From Catonia carolina (taxonomy: Eukaryota; Arthropoda; Insecta; Hemiptera; Achilidae): a stretch of DNA of 64,000 nt. Shown one piece after another: positions 20,388-31,251 of this stretch (its first letter is position 1; every line of letters starts with the position of its first letter). The notes under the pieces are model-generated. The model saw only the letters and a list, made by a program, of their open reading frames with translations, was not told the origin of the DNA and did no database searches. The stretch lies in NCBI GenBank assembly GCA_035578175.1, contig JAQMRL010000016.1:2171501-2235500 (forward strand), written 5' to 3'. The translations under genes and the position numbers were made by a program.

Positions 20388-20622
20388 ATTCTGTAATAAA
20401 AAGTTTACACAGTCATCTACTTTAGCTAATCATGTGCGTTTACATACTGGAAAGAAACCGTTCAATTGTAAATTCTGTAATAAAAAGTTTACACAGTCAT
20501 CTACTTTAGCTAATCATGTGCGTTTACATACTGGAAAGAAACCGTTCAATTGTAAATTCTGTAATAAAAAGTTTACAGATTCATCTCATTTAAGTAGACA
20601 CATGCGTAGACATATAGAATAG
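20353..20622 (+). pseudogene. frameshifted C-terminal fingers of copy 1
   Basis: In the next frame the array continues: RLHTGEKP, two identical fingers FNCKFCNKKFTQSSTLANHV, and a last finger ending SHLSRHMRRHIE before a TAG at 20620. The two identical fingers use TGKKP rather than TGEKP linkers. They are also identical at the DNA level over about 84 bp, which indicates recent duplication or conversion. Without the deletion in finger 5 these would belong to one protein of about 390 residues. Confidence 0.75.
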
Positions 20623-20905
20623 AAAACACACAATTGTATGATTTAAAATAAAAATATGCATGTGCTTCTACTTTAAATACCATTTTCGTATGAACACAAA
20701 TAAAACATAAAAATATAAATCATGCAGTAAAATTTCTCTGCTATTCATGGCTTCTTCTAGAAGTTTGCTTATGTATAGAGGAGAGTGAAAGTGCAGATGT
20801 AAAGTTTGGAAAATAAACTCTGTACAATTAAAGTCATTCAAGAACACATTGCATGCGTAACCCACAGGATGGACACTTGGTCTGATAAATGTGTATCTTT
20901 TTTTG
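20623..20905 (+). other. 3' flank of zinc-finger gene 1 with polyadenylation signals
   Basis: AATAAA occurs at 20647-20652 and 20699-20704, and again in AAAATAAACTC near 20810. The distal part is repeated at the left edge of the window. The flank ends at the start of an R1 copy. Confidence 0.5.
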
Positions 20906-21810
20906 ACTTTCTCTTCTCTATGTGAATATGTAGGAAGGAAAGTATTGTTTTCATGTCAATGTTTTGAAAGCGGATTTTCACCAGATATGAACTTTTTCAG
21001 ACTCCCTGAACCCAAAAAACTTGGTTAGTGGTTGGTCGGTGTGTGTGTGTGTGTGTCTTCTAAATATCTCAAGAACAGAACATCGTGTGAAGTTCAAACT
21101 TAAAACTTAAGTTGGGTACCACTAGAGGAACTGACACAAACTTTTTCATCAAAATCGGTCAACTGGAAACAGTATTTTTTCAATTTTTGCAATTTTTATT
21201 AAATTAGCTCTAATGTTTTTTTTTTGAATTGCTTCATTTACTAGATAATTATGCTCTACAAGATACGGTAAGTGTACCATGTCTGCTGAAATTGTTGGGG
21301 AGGCTGTTCTCTCGTAAAAAATTGGATTTTTTCATATTGCGGCCTTAATATGGTGTTAAGCGCAGACGTGTCTCTAATCAAAGTTGTAGACAATTTAAAA
21401 ATCTAAAAGATTTATTTCTAACATTTCTTTGTATAATGCTTAGTTTAGCAGTAATTCGTGATTTTTTGTTGTCTTTTTTTCATGAAAATCTGTATAAAAA
21501 AATGGATTTTTTAAGATATCGCTGTTAGTATGCATTTAACGACAAAAGTGTGTATAATCAAATCTATAGGAAATTAAATGATCTACTTTTTTATTGTAAG
21601 CATTTTCTCTACAGAGCCTAAGTTTAGCGTCAACAAGTGATATTATTGAGCCAAACTTAGGTAGGTTTTCATTTTGCATCATTCACTCGCGATGAAAGTT
21701 ACGTTATGTTTTTTGAGGTTATTTTTTTGTTTTTTACTAATGTTAATTTTCATTGTTCATAATTTGCATTGGCAAGTGAAAATCGTGTGAGTGTTAAACA
21801 CCAGATTTTT
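20906..21810 (-). repeat. R1 copy, minus orientation, complete
   Basis: This is one of the clearest continuous copies, running from ACTTTCTCTTCTCTATGTG to CGTGTGAGTGTTAAACACC plus a T-run, about 905 bp. It contains the (GT)n tract at 21037-21052. It is orthologous to 105-2217 without the piggyBac insertion. Confidence 0.8.
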
Positions 21811-22074
21811 CTACTCAGTTGTAATGGGCAATGTTTGTTGAGGGTTGCAGGGGGGATTTTGTACTCGGCTGTTATGTCAGAATAGCATGAATGATTTTGT
21901 AGACTACATCTGAAGTCATAGACCCATCATCAGAGTATACAAAATATATTGTAAAAGTACTTTAATTTTTATCACTGACCTGTTACAGCTGTTTTGCCGC
22001 TTGTTTTTACCTTTAAATTATGAACATGTTATGGTGTCCAACATCATTAGAGCACTCAAATTTAAAATGTAAAA

Positions 22075-23066
22075 TTGATGTGAAAAACTCACACAACTTT
22101 CTCTTGCCAATGAAAATTATGAACAATATAACCTAACATTAGAAATACACAAAAAACTTAACTTTATTTGTTTTTAAGTCACATCAACAGCGTGGTCATT
22201 AGTGGCTATGTGGGTTAGGAAACTGGATAGTATAATAATTTCCTGACCCTAGCCGGAAATCAAACCCAGGACCTCCACGTTGTAGGCCAGCATGCTACCA
22301 CTACGCTACGGAGGTGGCAATAACCTTATTTAATCATGAGTGGAATGATGCAAAATAAAAACCAACCTTAGTTTTTGGCTTAATAACGCGGAAAATCACT
22401 CTCTGACGCTAAACAAGGCTCTGTAGAGAAAAATGCTTGAAATAAAGTTGTAGATATTTTTATTTCCTATAAATTTGACTATAAATCCATTGTTTTTTGA
22501 TTTCCATGAAAATAAAGAACAGAAAATCACTATTTACCGCTAAACTAAGTGTTATACAAAGAAATGTTTTAAATAAAAGTTGTATTTATATGACTTCTGC
22601 GCTAAAATGCATATTAAGGCCATAATCTTAAAAACCCCATTTTTCTATGAGAGATTAGCCTCTCCAAGAGATTCAGCAGACATGGCACTCCTACCGTATC
22701 TTGTAGAGCATAATTATGTACTACATGAGGTAATTTTTTAAAAAATCATAGAAGCCGTTTAAAAAATTACGTTTAGAAAATTGTGAAAAAGTTAAAAATT
22801 ACACGAATAAACTAGTACTTCCGATTGACTGATTTTGATGAAAGTGTTCGTGTCAGGTCCTCTAGTAGTATGTAACTTAAGTTTTAGCTTTGTATGATGT
22901 TCCGTTGTTCAGATATTATGTTCACACGCACAGGCCAATCACCATAAAAAAAGTTTTTTGGTAGGAGGGAGTCTGGAAACAAGTATATCTGGTGACAACT
23001 AGAATTTGTAAAATCAAAATGAAAACAATACTTTCCTTCTTATATATTCATAAAGGCAAGAGAAAG
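22075..23066 (+). repeat. R1 copy, plus orientation, with SINE insertion
   Basis: The copy has head GTGAAAAACTCACACAAC, is interrupted by the SINE at 22170-22321, and ends GGCAAGAGAAAGTAAAAA. It is orthologous to 2440-3826. Confidence 0.8.
22170..22321 (-). repeat. tRNA-derived SINE (family S2)
   Basis: Reading minus, the head is GCCACCTCCGTAGCGTAGTG (A-box TAGCGTAGTGG) with the B-box GGGTTTGATTTCC, then CTAGGGTCAGGAAATTATT. Flanking repeats AACTTTATTT (22160-22169) and AACCTTATTT (22322-22331) are a 10-bp target duplication with one change. It is not called a functional tRNA because the B-box is degenerate and a non-tRNA tail is attached. Confidence 0.8.
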
Positions 23067-23610
23067 TAAAAAGCTAAATATATTAAAATGTGTAGAAGAT
23101 GTACGTTGAGTCATTCGTGTAAAACTGTTTAATCATTTGAGTTGATCGTTTTTCGTATTCTCTGCTGATATGAGCCACGGTCAATGTTACTTGATCATTT
23201 TTAAATTAACCTCTTTGTTAAAAATGTTTTACCTCTGTTTATTTTATCTGTTTGTTTGCATGGAACATCTCACCTTGTTGAATCATTTTGTACTTTCTCT
23301 TGCCTCTGTTAATATATAGGAAGGAAAGTATTGTTATCATGTTGATTTTTCGAAATCGAGTTTTCACCAGATCTACACGTTTTTAAACCCCCTGAACCCA
23401 AAAAACATGTTTTTAGCGATTGGTCTCTCTCTGTGTGTGTGTGTGTGTGTGTGTGTGCGCGTGTGTATGTGTGTTTGTGTGCGTGCGTGTGAACAGAATA
23501 TCTCAAAAACGAAACATTGTAAGATCTTGAAACTTAAAACTTAAGTTACTAGCACTACCAGACCCGACACTAACATTTTCATCAAAATCGGTCAACCGGA
23601 AGTAGTAGTT

Positions 23611-24571
23611 CGTCGTCGTCGTCATGGATTAGGCTATTTTAGCTGTGAGCTAAGCCTGTTCCGGCGTCCATCTCCTCCTCGGTCTTCCAATACCTCTTCT
23701 ACCCCGTGGTATATGATGCCATGCGTTCAAAGGAAGGCGGTCTTGCGGCATTCTGAAAAGATGTTCTGACCATTTTCCTTTATATTGCTTGATTATGTCA
23801 GCTAGCGGTTGTGTTCCACATTCCTCCCTTATTACTTCGTTCCTGAAGCGATCTTCTCTGGTGCATCCCTTTATATGTCTAAGAAATTTCATCTCTGCTG
23901 CTTGAATCTTGGATTCTTGTTTCTTAGACAGCACCCATGCTTCACTTCCATAAGCTAAGGTAGGTATCGCCATAACTCTATAAAATTTCATTATCGTATC
24001 CTTCCTAGCTTTGTTCTTCAGGGACCTACTTATTGCCCCACATACCGAGCTGAACTTTGTTATTTTTTGCTGGACATCTTTATCCTGGTCGTATGTTATG
24101 TCACAACCAAGATATTTAAAATTGCTCACTTGGTCAAAAATAGTATTGTCAATCATTATCTTGGACCTTGTTGGCCATTTCCCCTGGAAAGCCATTATTT
24201 TTGTTTTCTTTCTTGAAATTTTCATATTAAAACATTTACTCAAAATATGTAGCTTATGCATTGAAATTTGTAGCTTGTCTTCAGATTCCTGCAGTATAAC
24301 TGTGTCGTCAGCAAATAATAAATTATTTATAAAAGTATTTCGGGCAAGAGGAATGCCTTTGTCAACTTTTGATTGCCATTCATACATAAGCTCACTAACA
24401 TATATATTGAATAGTGTTGGAGATATTGGACACCCCTGTTTAACACCTTTATTCGTAGGAATTTTCCTGGACAGTCTCCCACACTGCACCTCCATTTTTA
24501 TTGAAGAATCGTTGTACAAACTTCGTATGCTACTTATCAAGTGCTTGGGGTAACTACTTGGGGGTTACCCC
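23611..24571 (-). mobile_element. LINE C: 5'-truncated non-LTR retrotransposon
   Basis: The 961-bp insert is flanked by AAGTAGTAGTT on both sides (23600-23610 and 24572-24582), an exact 11-bp target duplication in R1. The 3' end, on the left, is a (GAC)n tail. The truncated 5' end carries a small inverted repeat, CTTGGGGTAAC at 24544-24554 against GTTACCCCAAG at 24564-24574. Confidence 0.85.
23650..24540 (-). pseudogene. LINE C reverse transcriptase, C-terminal 296 codons
   Basis: The open frame covers the second half of an RT and the C-terminal region. It has GVKQGCPISPTLFNIYVSEL (residues 33-52), LLFADDTVILQ (about 74-84), a KTKIMAFQGKWP block, FKYLGCDI, the YGSEAW signature and a terminal GRRGIGRPRRRW. 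The first half of the RT and any endonuclease are missing, because the insertion is 5' truncated. The frame has no internal stop, which suggests a recent insertion, but the fragment lacks the palm YxDF motif and cannot be active alone. Clade assignment is uncertain. Confidence 0.8.
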
Positions 24572-25065
24572 AAGTAGTAGTTTATTCGTATAATTTATCA
24601 CTTTTTTGCGATTTTCTCAAAATTTGGTCCTACGATTTTTTTTAAAATCGCCTGTTTTACTCAATTTTTAATTCTCTACATGATAGGGTAGGCACCATGT
24701 TTGCTGAAATTCTTGGTGAGGCTGTTCTTACGTAAAAAAAGTGTTTTCTTAAGATTACGGTTTTAAATATGTATGCATAAATTTGCGCATGAATTTATAT
24801 AATAAAAAATTTAGATAATTTAAAATTCTACAATATTTATTTCAAACATTTTTTTATATAACACTTAGCAGTAATTAGCGATTTTCTATTTTTTTCCCAC
24901 GAAAACGTGTGAAAAATCGATTTTTTTAAGATTTCGGCCTTAGTATGCATTATACGACAAAAAAGTATATAATCAAATTTATAGGAAATCAAAAGATCTA
25001 CAGCTTTTATTTAAAGCATTTTTCTCTACAGAGCTTAGTTTAGCGTAAAAGAGTGATCTTCCTTA

Positions 25066-25285
25066 TTTTTAAGCCTTACAACCAAAATAATTTTACAAGA
25101 AATAAATTCATACAAAAGTATTAAACAGTGGTAGGTAACAGTTTAGAGGTATACTTTTCTAAGAGCCAGTACAAGGCGTATGTTCACTACTTGGAATAAG
25201 AAGGAGGAGGCACAGTAAGTAGAGGCAATGTGTACAGTGCAAGCTTCTATTCAAATTACATGTTATGTAGTAACTTAAATAATTA
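25066..25285. other. spacer between inverted R1 arms
   Basis: This sequence of about 220 bp has no match that I can see elsewhere in the window and no coding potential. It would be the loop of the long hairpin formed by the flanking R1 copies. Confidence 0.5.
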
Positions 25286-26205
25286 CAAAAATCTGGTGTG
25301 TAACACTCACACAACTTTCTCTTGCCAATGCAAATAATTAACAATATAATGTAACGTTGGTCATAAAACATTAGAAATAAAAAAAAACTAACCTCAAAAA
25401 CATAACCTTATTTTAATCATGAGTGAATGATGGAAAATAAAAATTAAACCTCAGTTTGGCTTAAAAAAAACGGAAAATTACACTTTCACGCTAAACTAGG
25501 CTCTGTAGAGAAAATTTTTTTAAATAAAAGTTGTAGATCTCTTAATTTTCTATAAATTTTATTATATACACTTTTGTTGTAAAGTGCATACTAAGGCCGA
25601 AATCTTTAAAAAAAATCGATTTTTCACACGTTTTCGTGAGAAAAAACAGAAAATCGCTAAGTGTTATACAAAAAAATGCTTGAAATAAAAGTTGTAGGTT
25701 TTCAAATTCTCTACAACTTTTATTATATACATTTTTGCTCTAAAATTAATATTAAAGCCGTAATCTTAAAAAACACTTTTTTTACGTAAAAACACCCTCA
25801 CCAAGAATTTCAGCAAACATGGCGCCTACCCTATCTTGTAGAGAATAAAAAATTGAGTAAATGAGGCGATTTTTAAAAAAAATCGTAGGACCAGTTTTTG
25901 AGAAAATCGCAAAAAAGTGAAAAATTATACGAATAAACTACTACTTCCGGTTGACCGATTTTGATGAAAATGTTCGTGTCGGGTCCGGTAGTGGTATATA
26001 ACTTAAGTTTCAAGTTCGTACGTTGTTCCGTTCATGAGATATTTTGTTCACACACACACACACACAGATCAATCGCTAAAAACATGTTTTTTGGGTTCGG
26101 GGGTCTGAAAACGTGTAGATCCGGTGAAAACTCAATTTCGAAAAATCGACATGAAAACAATACTTTCCTTCCTATATATTCATATAGGCAAGAGAAAGTA
26201 AAAAT
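25286..26205 (+). repeat. R1 copy, plus orientation, complete
   Basis: It runs from AAATCTGGTGTGTAACACTC to TATAGGCAAGAGAAAGTAAA, about 920 bp, with (CA)n at 26053-26068. A frame across the right end (25961-26221) is only R1 sequence. Confidence 0.85.
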
Positions 26206-27194
26206 GATGTGTCTATATTGAAATGTATTTAGGAAAAATGTAGCAATAAAATTTTTTTAATTTTCAGCTTTTACCAAAACTGATAGAAGTTATTGAAAAT
26301 TTTAGAAAATTACTGGAGAGTGACAAAAGGAAATGCAAATGCTGAAAGCTTAAGAAAAAATGTCTAAATTAATGTTGACACAAAAGTGAACCAACTTTCC
26401 TTTTGGGCTCAATTTATGATATACAATGTGTTAATCTTCTTGTTAAAGAATTTAAATTAATTCTCCTCAATGAGGGAAATTTTTTTTTTTTATTTTATTC
26501 ACACACATTATTATATTATTATTATTCACACACCAAGTTACAAATTTTACATTGGTTTTTGAAACAATTAAAAATAATTTAATTACTTAACCACACGCTA
26601 TACATTTTCTAATTAAACAAATTTTATTACATTAAATTAACCAAACTTACAAAAACATTATTATAACACTAACTGGGAAAAAAATGTGGTTAGGTACATC
26701 ATTGAAAATCATGTGGAGGCACCGTAAATAAAAAGTGATTTTAATGTTACAACATTGTTGTTAATGTATTTCAAGGCTTATGTAGATAAATAATCTTGGA
26801 CTAATTTTGATTTAGTTTTTCATAAGATCACATTTTCCTTTTGAAATAAGCATTAGATTAAGGTTTTCATATGTTTTCGTTGGCCACTCAAAGTGAATGC
26901 CTGGTCAGTCTCCTATTTGCATTCCATGCTTCCAATTTCCTACTTCAAAACACTTTTCACTTGTAATGTATTATGTATTGTATTTAAATGACAATGAAGT
27001 TGATTTATGTATTTTTTTTGTAAAATGTTTCTTAGATAAATATAATGAAAGTTGTAAATTTATTGCAGTGGTTCTTACCTGTTTACTTTCCTAAGCGCAA
27101 GCTGCACCTTGAATTCTTAAATTCAAGTAATATTGAAACAGCAATTAGAGTCATAAATTAATAAATGAATTGAAACCTAAAACTTTAAATTTTT
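26206..27194. other. unassigned AT-rich stretch
   Basis: No gene is supported. A possible terminal exon at 26268-26345 is listed separately. TAT/ATT-rich simple sequence lies near 26480-26540. Confidence 0.4.
26268..26345 (+). other. exon-like segment (weak)
   Basis: A pyrimidine-rich tract ending TTTTCAG (26267) precedes 25 open codons (LLPKLIEVIENFRKLLESDK, then RKCKC) and a TGA at 26343-26345. It could be the last exon of a gene or chance. No family is recognised. Confidence 0.15.
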
Positions 27195-27493
27195 TTTGTA
27201 ATCTAATGTGTGTACATTCAATTCAGAACAATAAGCAACCCAATGAGTTGATGATGTGTATGACGTGTAAATAAAGTGTAATCTTGTACAGACTCAGATC
27301 GACCATTCCTGAGAGAGTATGGTTAATTGAACCCCAACCATCAAAGTACACTGGTAACCACTGTCTAGCATTCAAATCCGTATAAAAGTAACTACCTTTA
27401 CTAGAATTTGAACCAGGAACCTTAGTCTCCGAAAATCAGCTGTTAAATAGCTGATTTTTGCGACGATTTTACCTCTAGACCAACCCGGTGGGT
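27195..27493 (-). repeat. tRNA-derived SINE (family S1), full head
   Basis: Minus reading starts ACCCACCGGGTTGGTCTAGA (A-box GGTTGGTCTAGAGG). It then has a hairpin AATCAGCTATTTAACAGCTG and a degenerate B-box GGTTCAAATTC, followed by a long conserved body with GGTTGGGGTTCAATTAACCA. This family also occurs at 44.2, 62.6 and 63.7 kb. I recall similar SINEs from hemipteran genomes; not checked. Confidence 0.75.
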
Positions 27494-28150
27494 ACAACTT
27501 TTAATGAGCTAAAAAAAAAAACAGTTTTTCGGACACTACATAATTTTACAGTCCAAAGTTAAGCATTAGTATGTAAATCACTACCTAATAAAATGGGGAA
27601 ATTAGCTGGAATTTTTTCTTGAAAAGTTGTGGGTTTGAAAAATAATAAAAAATTAAATTTGTTTTTAACATAACACTAATACCTGACACACCTACTTTTT
27701 TAAAATTTTAATTCCTTATTTTTGGAATTGTGAAAACTAGCACGACTGTAATGTTGAAAGAACAATAATCATAAATACAAAATAAAATTGTATAAAAATA
27801 TATTTGTAAATTTAAACTAGAGTCTATTGGTCTATTGACACACTTTTACTATTAATAAAAACGGTAAATGAAAATGTTTTTTTTTTGAGAAATTACAAGA
27901 TTTTTTTAAATTGCGTCTAGAAAACTCCTGAAACTGAATAAAGATAATTTGACGATGTTGTGGGAGACACCACCTGATCGTTCGAAGATAATGACGGGGC
28001 TGGGTTTCTTCAATGAAACATTTCAGAAGGGTTGTTTGAAAAAAAATTTGGTTTCAGGATCAGAAAAACACAGAGTGGGACTAAATACCAATATATACAT
28101 CAATAATCAAACATCCTATGTAGGATTTTATACAGCCGTATTATTTAAAA
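27494..28150. other. unassigned stretch
   Basis: The stretch is AT-rich with no convincing gene. A plus ATG frame at 27949-28188 (79 codons) runs into the fold-back arm and has no recognised motif. Confidence 0.3.
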
Positions 28151-28514
28151 TTGAAATATATATATTTCTAACCACCAGAATACGGTAATATAAAACACTT
28201 ACCAATGTTTATAGCGCTTTCGTGTATCTTGTACACATCTTCAGTAAATTAAAATTCATTAAAAAATTTTTTTCTACGTCAAAATTTAAAACTTGCTACT
28301 CCTACCATGGTAGACAAGGAATCTACCTGAATAAAGGAATTATGATTCCTTATCTACCATGGTAGGAGTAGCAAGTTTTAAATTTTGACGTAGAAAAAAA
28401 ATTTAATGAATTTTAATATTCTGAAGATGTGTACAAGATACACGAAAGCGCTATAAACATTGGTAAGTGTTTTATGTTATCGTATTCTGGTGGTTAGAAA
28501 AATATATATTTCAA
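28151..28514. mobile_element. fold-back (long-hairpin) element
   Basis: The arms are about 170 bp and nearly perfect reverse complements: TTGAAATATATATATTTCTA on the left against the right end reading GAAAAATATATATTTCAA, both with AGCGCTTTCGTGTATCTTG or its complement. The centre is near 28335. There is no ORF. Confidence 0.8.
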
Positions 28515-28555
28515 TATCAATAATGATGTCAGTATGTATTACAGAATAATACATT

Positions 28556-28703
28556 GCCCGTGGTGTAGTGGTCAGCGCAACTGGCTACTATGCCGGGGTC
28601 GCGGGTTCGATTCCCGGTCAGGTCTGGTATTTTTTCACCTATCAATACCTAAGCACAAGCCCGAGGCTTATGTAGGCATCATCACTCAATAAAAATAAAA
28701 ATA
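28556..28703 (+). repeat. tRNA-derived SINE (family S3)
   Basis: The head is GCCCGTGGTGTAGTGGTCAG with the B-box GGGTTCGATTCCC, followed by an unrelated tail and a terminal (AATAAA)n tract. Both promoter boxes match consensus well. The tail differs from that of family S2. Confidence 0.75.
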
Positions 28704-29640
28704 AAAAATTACCATATATTTCATAATTTATTATAAAATTAAAATCACGAAAAATGTGGCTGGGCTGGTAGGACTAACATTGACATAAACAATGGATGTT
28801 CGGCTTAAGCTGAAAGGCGCGTTGGTAGAAATAGTCATGGAATGGCAGTGGGTGCGGTCTGGTGGAGATTCTCCGGTGTAGTGCCTGCCGGCACCAGGGG
28901 AGATGGTTTAGGTAATTAGGTGAATATTGGATGAACGACACAGATCTAAGAGCATAACATATTTAATAAGCGATCAAGTTACATACCAGAAGATCCCATC
29001 TTCTACACGACACCTGGGTAAGTCGTAGTTGAGGCTGGAGCCGGAGGATGAGTTTGAGTTAGCTGCAGATGTTCAAAACTATCATCAATTAAATTAGGCC
29101 AACACGCGCCTTTTATGAGTGTTACATCAGAGTGGCCAACATACCCATACAAAAATATGTACAACTACAATTCTTTAATACTTCATTATTTAGAGTACTA
29201 CACCGGATGGCTTCCATGTTTAAATTCATTCCTTGAGAAGACTCCTGGCGAAGTGTAGGACAGGTACCATATCAACATTATACATTCAACAAATTTATAT
29301 AATCTGTATAATATACATATATTTTATGTTACTTTAAAGATAGACGCACATTCTTAACTGCATAAAATATTAACTAAATACGTAGGTTGGGAGTAACAGC
29401 TGATGATCAGCTGTTAGTCCCAACCTTCATATTAGTTAATATAGTTGCGTAACTACGCATGCGCCCAAATGTCTTTACCATTATAATCCAGATCTGAAAA
29501 CATCCTACAGTCGCCCCGTTATCTTGGCCATGGCGTTCTCTAATTACTAGAGTAACTAGACAACGCCATGTCTTGGCCCATGCTACTCTGTACGTGTGTG
29601 TTCTTTTCATAATATTAAACATTGTTCTCTTGCGAAAATA
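28704..29640. other. unassigned stretch, locally GC-richer
   Basis: The stretch 28760-29150 is less AT-rich than its surroundings. I see no domain-bearing frame. A near-perfect 41-bp palindrome lies at 29385-29425. Confidence 0.35.
29385..29425. repeat. 41-bp near-perfect palindrome
   Basis: GGTTGGGAGTAACAGCTGAT, one spacer base, then its complement with one mismatch. Weaker symmetry extends outward (ATATTAACTAA on the left, TTAGTTAATAT on the right). It is probably the centre of a fold-back. Confidence 0.7.
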
Positions 29641-29674
29641 CTCATTCCATCAGTATTTGTTGCGAGACTCTTGA

Positions 29675-29893
29675 TTTCTTACTAGCGCACTAATAATTTT
29701 AATAGAAATTGAGATTTTGCGGTGCATTTTATGTGGTACAAAACTAATGTCTACTGTAAGTGTTCGTAAACATGGGCAAACAATCCATAGCGGAGAACGA
29801 AATCTGATATTACATGAATTAAAGTGCTGTGAGGAGGAAGCTTATTTTAATAGACTTAATGTTCCTATTAATAAACCAGTTGAAAGAACTTAA
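29675..29893 (+). pseudogene. C2H2-like exon fragment (no start codon)
   Basis: This frame is open for 72 codons, from just after a TGA to TAA at 29891. It contains one motif with exact C2H2 spacing: C at 29723, C at 29732, H at 29771, H at 29786 (C-x2-C-x12-H-x4-H), followed by SGER and CCEEEAYFNRLNVPINKP. It has no usable ATG. A weak acceptor-like AG (TTTTAATAG) lies at about 29704. The hydrophobic core positions of a classic finger are poor, so chance is possible. It is not a copy of the two main zinc-finger genes. Confidence 0.25.
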
Positions 29894-29924
29894 AATATTG
29901 TAAAACAATTCAATGGATAGAGAA

Positions 29925-31251
29925 AAAAATCTGGTGCGAAACACTCACACAACTTTCTCTTGCCAATGCAAATAATATAAACAATATAACCTAATATTAG
30001 TAATAAAACATTAGAAATAAACAAAAAACTAACCTCAATAAACATAACCTTATTTTAGTCATGAGTGAAAGACGGAAAATGAAAATCGACCTGTTTGGCT
30101 TATAAATACGGAAAATCACTCTTTCACGCTAAAGTAGGCTCTGTAGGGAAAAATGCTTTAAATAAAAGTTGTAGATCTTTTAATTTTCTATAAATTTTAT
30201 TATATACACTTTTGTCGTAAAATGCATACCAAGGCCGAAATCTTAAAAAAATCGATTTTTCACACGTTATCGTGAGAAAAAAAGCAGAAAATTGCTAATT
30301 ACTTTATATTTAAACCCGAAATCATAAAAAAAAACAATTTCTATCTATAAAATCATAAAAAAGTAAAAATCTGGTGTGAAACACTCACACAACTTTCTCT
30401 TACCAGTGATAATAATTAACAATAAACCTAACATTAGAAATAAACAAAAAACTAACCTCAATAAACATAACCTAATATTAATCATTTATGAAAGACGCAA
30501 AATGAAAATCGATCTGAGTTGGCCTTAAAAATACGGAAAATCACTTTCACGCTGAACTAGGGTCTGTAAAGAAAAATGCTTTAAATAAAAGTTGTAGATC
30601 TCTTAATTTTCTATAACTTCGATTATATACACTTTTGTCATAAAATGCATACTAGGGCCGAAATCTTAAAAAGAAATCGATTTTTCACACGTTTTCGTGA
30701 GAAAAAACAGAAAATCGCTAATTACCGCTTAACTAAGCGTTGTACAAAGAAACGTTTGAAATAAAAGTGTTGTAGGATTTTAAATTCTCTACAAATTTTA
30801 TTATATAACTTTTTGCGCTATAATACATATTAAAGCCGTAATCTTAAAAAAAACACATTTTGTTACGAAAAACGGCCTACCAAAAAATTTTAGCAAACAT
30901 GGCGCCTACCCTATTATTAGGAGAATAAAAAAAATTGAGTAAACCAGGCGTTTTTTTAAAAAAAATCGTTGGACCAGTTTTTGATAAAATCGGAAAAAAG
31001 TGAAAAATTACTCGAATAAACTACTACTTCCGGTTGACCGATTTGGATGAAAGTGTTCGTGTCGGGTCCGGTAGTGGTATGTAACTTAGGTTTCAATTTT
31101 TTATATACACACACAGACCAATAGCTAAAAACATGTTTTTGTGTTCAGGGGGTCTGAAAACGTGTAGATCATGTGAAAACTTGATTTCTAAAAATCGACA
31201 TGAAAACAATACTTTCCTTCCTATATATTCATATAGGCAAGAGAAAGTAAA
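29925..31251 (+). repeat. two R1 copies head to tail, plus orientation
   Basis: A first copy (head at 29925, truncated near 30355) runs directly into a second with its own head (GGTGTGAAACACTCACACAA near 30369). The second is complete to TATAGGCAAGAGAAAGTAAA at 31251. The join is in an A-run. Confidence 0.8.

Larger units (their letters stand above)
23285..25065 (-). repeat. R1 copy, minus orientation, with LINE C insertion
   Basis: It begins ACTTTCTCTTGCCTCTGTT, contains a long (GT)n tract (23433-23480), is split at 23611-24571 by LINE C, and continues to about 25065. It forms the left arm of a long inverted repeat with 25286-26205. Confidence 0.8.

Noticed and set aside
22250..22321. tRNA-like sequence considered as a functional tRNA gene
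   Set aside because: The B-box is degenerate, it has a non-tRNA tail and a target duplication, and it shares its tail with copies at 37.4 and 41.8 kb. It is a SINE.
27949..28188. 79-codon plus frame
   Set aside because: It runs into a fold-back arm, with no domain, no splice context and no conservation.
28556..28630. Consensus A- and B-boxes suggesting a tRNA gene
   Set aside because: The acceptor-stem ends do not pair convincingly and an A-rich-tailed body follows. It is a SINE.
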